From positions 248,001 to 312,000 of the forward strand of contig CP030887.1 in assembly GCA_006969905.1 (NCBI GenBank): DNA of 64,000 nucleotides. The letters run 5' to 3'. The stretch comes from Balneolaceae bacterium. GTDB lineage: Bacteria > Bacteroidota > Rhodothermia > Balneolales > Balneolaceae. A program made the translations under genes and the position numbers. The notes beneath the pieces were generated by a model, which searched no databases, had not been told where the DNA came from, and worked only from the letters and a program-made list of their open reading frames with translations. This document shows, one piece after another, positions 63,633 to 64,000 of this stretch. Position 1 is the stretch's first letter. Each line of letters opens with the position of its first letter.

Positions 63633-64000
63633 AAAAGCTAAAAACTATCTTTCTGCTACCAATGATGCTTTTCATGCTTATTCAAGCTGGTTTTGGGCAA
63701 CCGATTAATAATCTTTCCGGTAAGATTATTAAAGATGATATTCGGATAACTAAGGCCGAACTTTCATTACGTGACTTTTCGTACCAGGCTACCGAATCAA
63801 ACCAAAGAGGACTTATCCATTCTATTCAATCAAAGCCGGGGCTTGCCATGCTTTCATCAGCTATACTTCCGGGATCGGCGCAAGCCGCAAATGGTAAGTG
63901 GGTTCGTGCAGGTATTTATTTAGCTGCAGAAGCCTTTACTGTTCTCTATTACATTGACAGAAATAATACTGCTAAACGACAAGAACGTAATTATATAAAC
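63629..64000 (+). CDS. DUF5683-like membrane protein (partial, 3' end outside window)
   Basis: Begins with ATG 63629, overlapping the previous stop (ATGA). 124 codons are visible. Signal peptide: FLLPMMLFMLIQAGFGQ. The region KPGLAMLSSAILPGSAQAAN followed by GKWVRAGIYLAAEAF resembles the start of DUF5683-type proteins, which have a Gly-x-Gln at a hairpin before a membrane helix. It ends at the window edge, so length and full function cannot be judged. Confidence 0.6.
   Translation, partial: MKKLKTIFLLPMMLFMLIQAGFGQPINNLSGKIIKDDIRITKAELSLRDFSYQATESNQRGLIHSIQSKPGLAMLSSAILPGSAQAANGKWVRAGIYLAAEAFTVLYYIDRNNTAKRQERNYIN

Noticed and set aside
1-64000. CRISPR array, tRNA, rRNA, transposase or phage genes
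   Set aside because: I saw no regularly spaced repeats, no cloverleaf-like sequences and no transposase or phage protein patterns in the window. Negative by eye only.

Overview
The window looks like chromosomal DNA of a Bacteroidota/Balneolota-type bacterium (FCB group). The grounds are AT-rich sequence with few clear Shine-Dalgarno sites, a -33/-7 promoter of the Bacteroidota type in front of rplU (TTTG, 19 bases, TATCTTTG), a type IX secretion (T9SS) PorU-PorV pair with a cargo protein carrying a C-terminal sorting domain, SusC-free outer-membrane gene content, and a LexA and L21/L27 set of matching style. The phylum-level placement is inference; Balneolota fits well but cannot be proved here. 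No rRNA, tRNA, CRISPR array, transposase or prophage was seen. No gene-free stretch exceeds about 255 bases.

Region 1 (1-23.4 kb, all on the minus strand) is a Wzx/Wzy-type surface-polysaccharide locus. In transcription order it runs: SLBB export protein, GDP-fucose synthase, a 23S-IVS-type four-helix protein, GDP-mannose dehydratase, Wzz, TviC-like epimerase, TviB-like dehydrogenase, CapE, an RmlC-like cupin, CapF (split by a one-base shift), a GT-A glycosyltransferase, Wzy, Wzx, CapG, a GT4 glycosyltransferase, then a tightly overlapping set of CapA-like, ATP-grasp, polysaccharide deacetylase and formyltransferase genes, another GT4 enzyme and a WecA-like phosphoglycosyl transferase cut by the window edge. 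The predicted precursors are GDP-L-fucose, UDP-L-FucNAc and a UDP-HexNAcA sugar. The CapA/ATP-grasp/deacetylase/formyltransferase set suggests that the glycan is further decorated, perhaps through deacetylation, aminoacylation and N-formylation.

Region 2 (23.6-27.5 kb) holds envelope proteins: a predicted outer-membrane barrel with N-terminal helix-hairpin-helix motifs, a PorV/PorQ-like barrel and, divergently, a DUF4835 (PorD-type) protein.

Region 3 (27.6-34.8 kb) is an electron-transfer and acyl-CoA oxidation block: EtfB, EtfA, FixC-like and FixX-like proteins, then two acyl-CoA dehydrogenases. A VapBC-type toxin-antitoxin pair sits between the two halves in the opposite direction.

Region 4 (35-51.8 kb) is mixed housekeeping: a haem-binding protein, a UDG-family protein, DinB, an alpha/beta hydrolase, a GNAT enzyme, a HEAT-cyclophilin lipoprotein, LexA, an AraC-type membrane regulator, ribosomal proteins L21 (with an unusual C-terminal tail) and L27, a FAH-family enzyme, an M23 peptidase, RidA, two TPR lipoproteins, a trans-sulfuration enzyme and a thiolase.

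Region 5 (52-64 kb) is a T9SS block: the PorU sortase, PorV, a T9SS-exported M6-like protein whose zinc site is destroyed, a peptidase MA-type protease joined to a beta-propeller and barrel, and the start of a DUF5683-like membrane protein. The last three genes overlap or nearly overlap and are probably co-transcribed.
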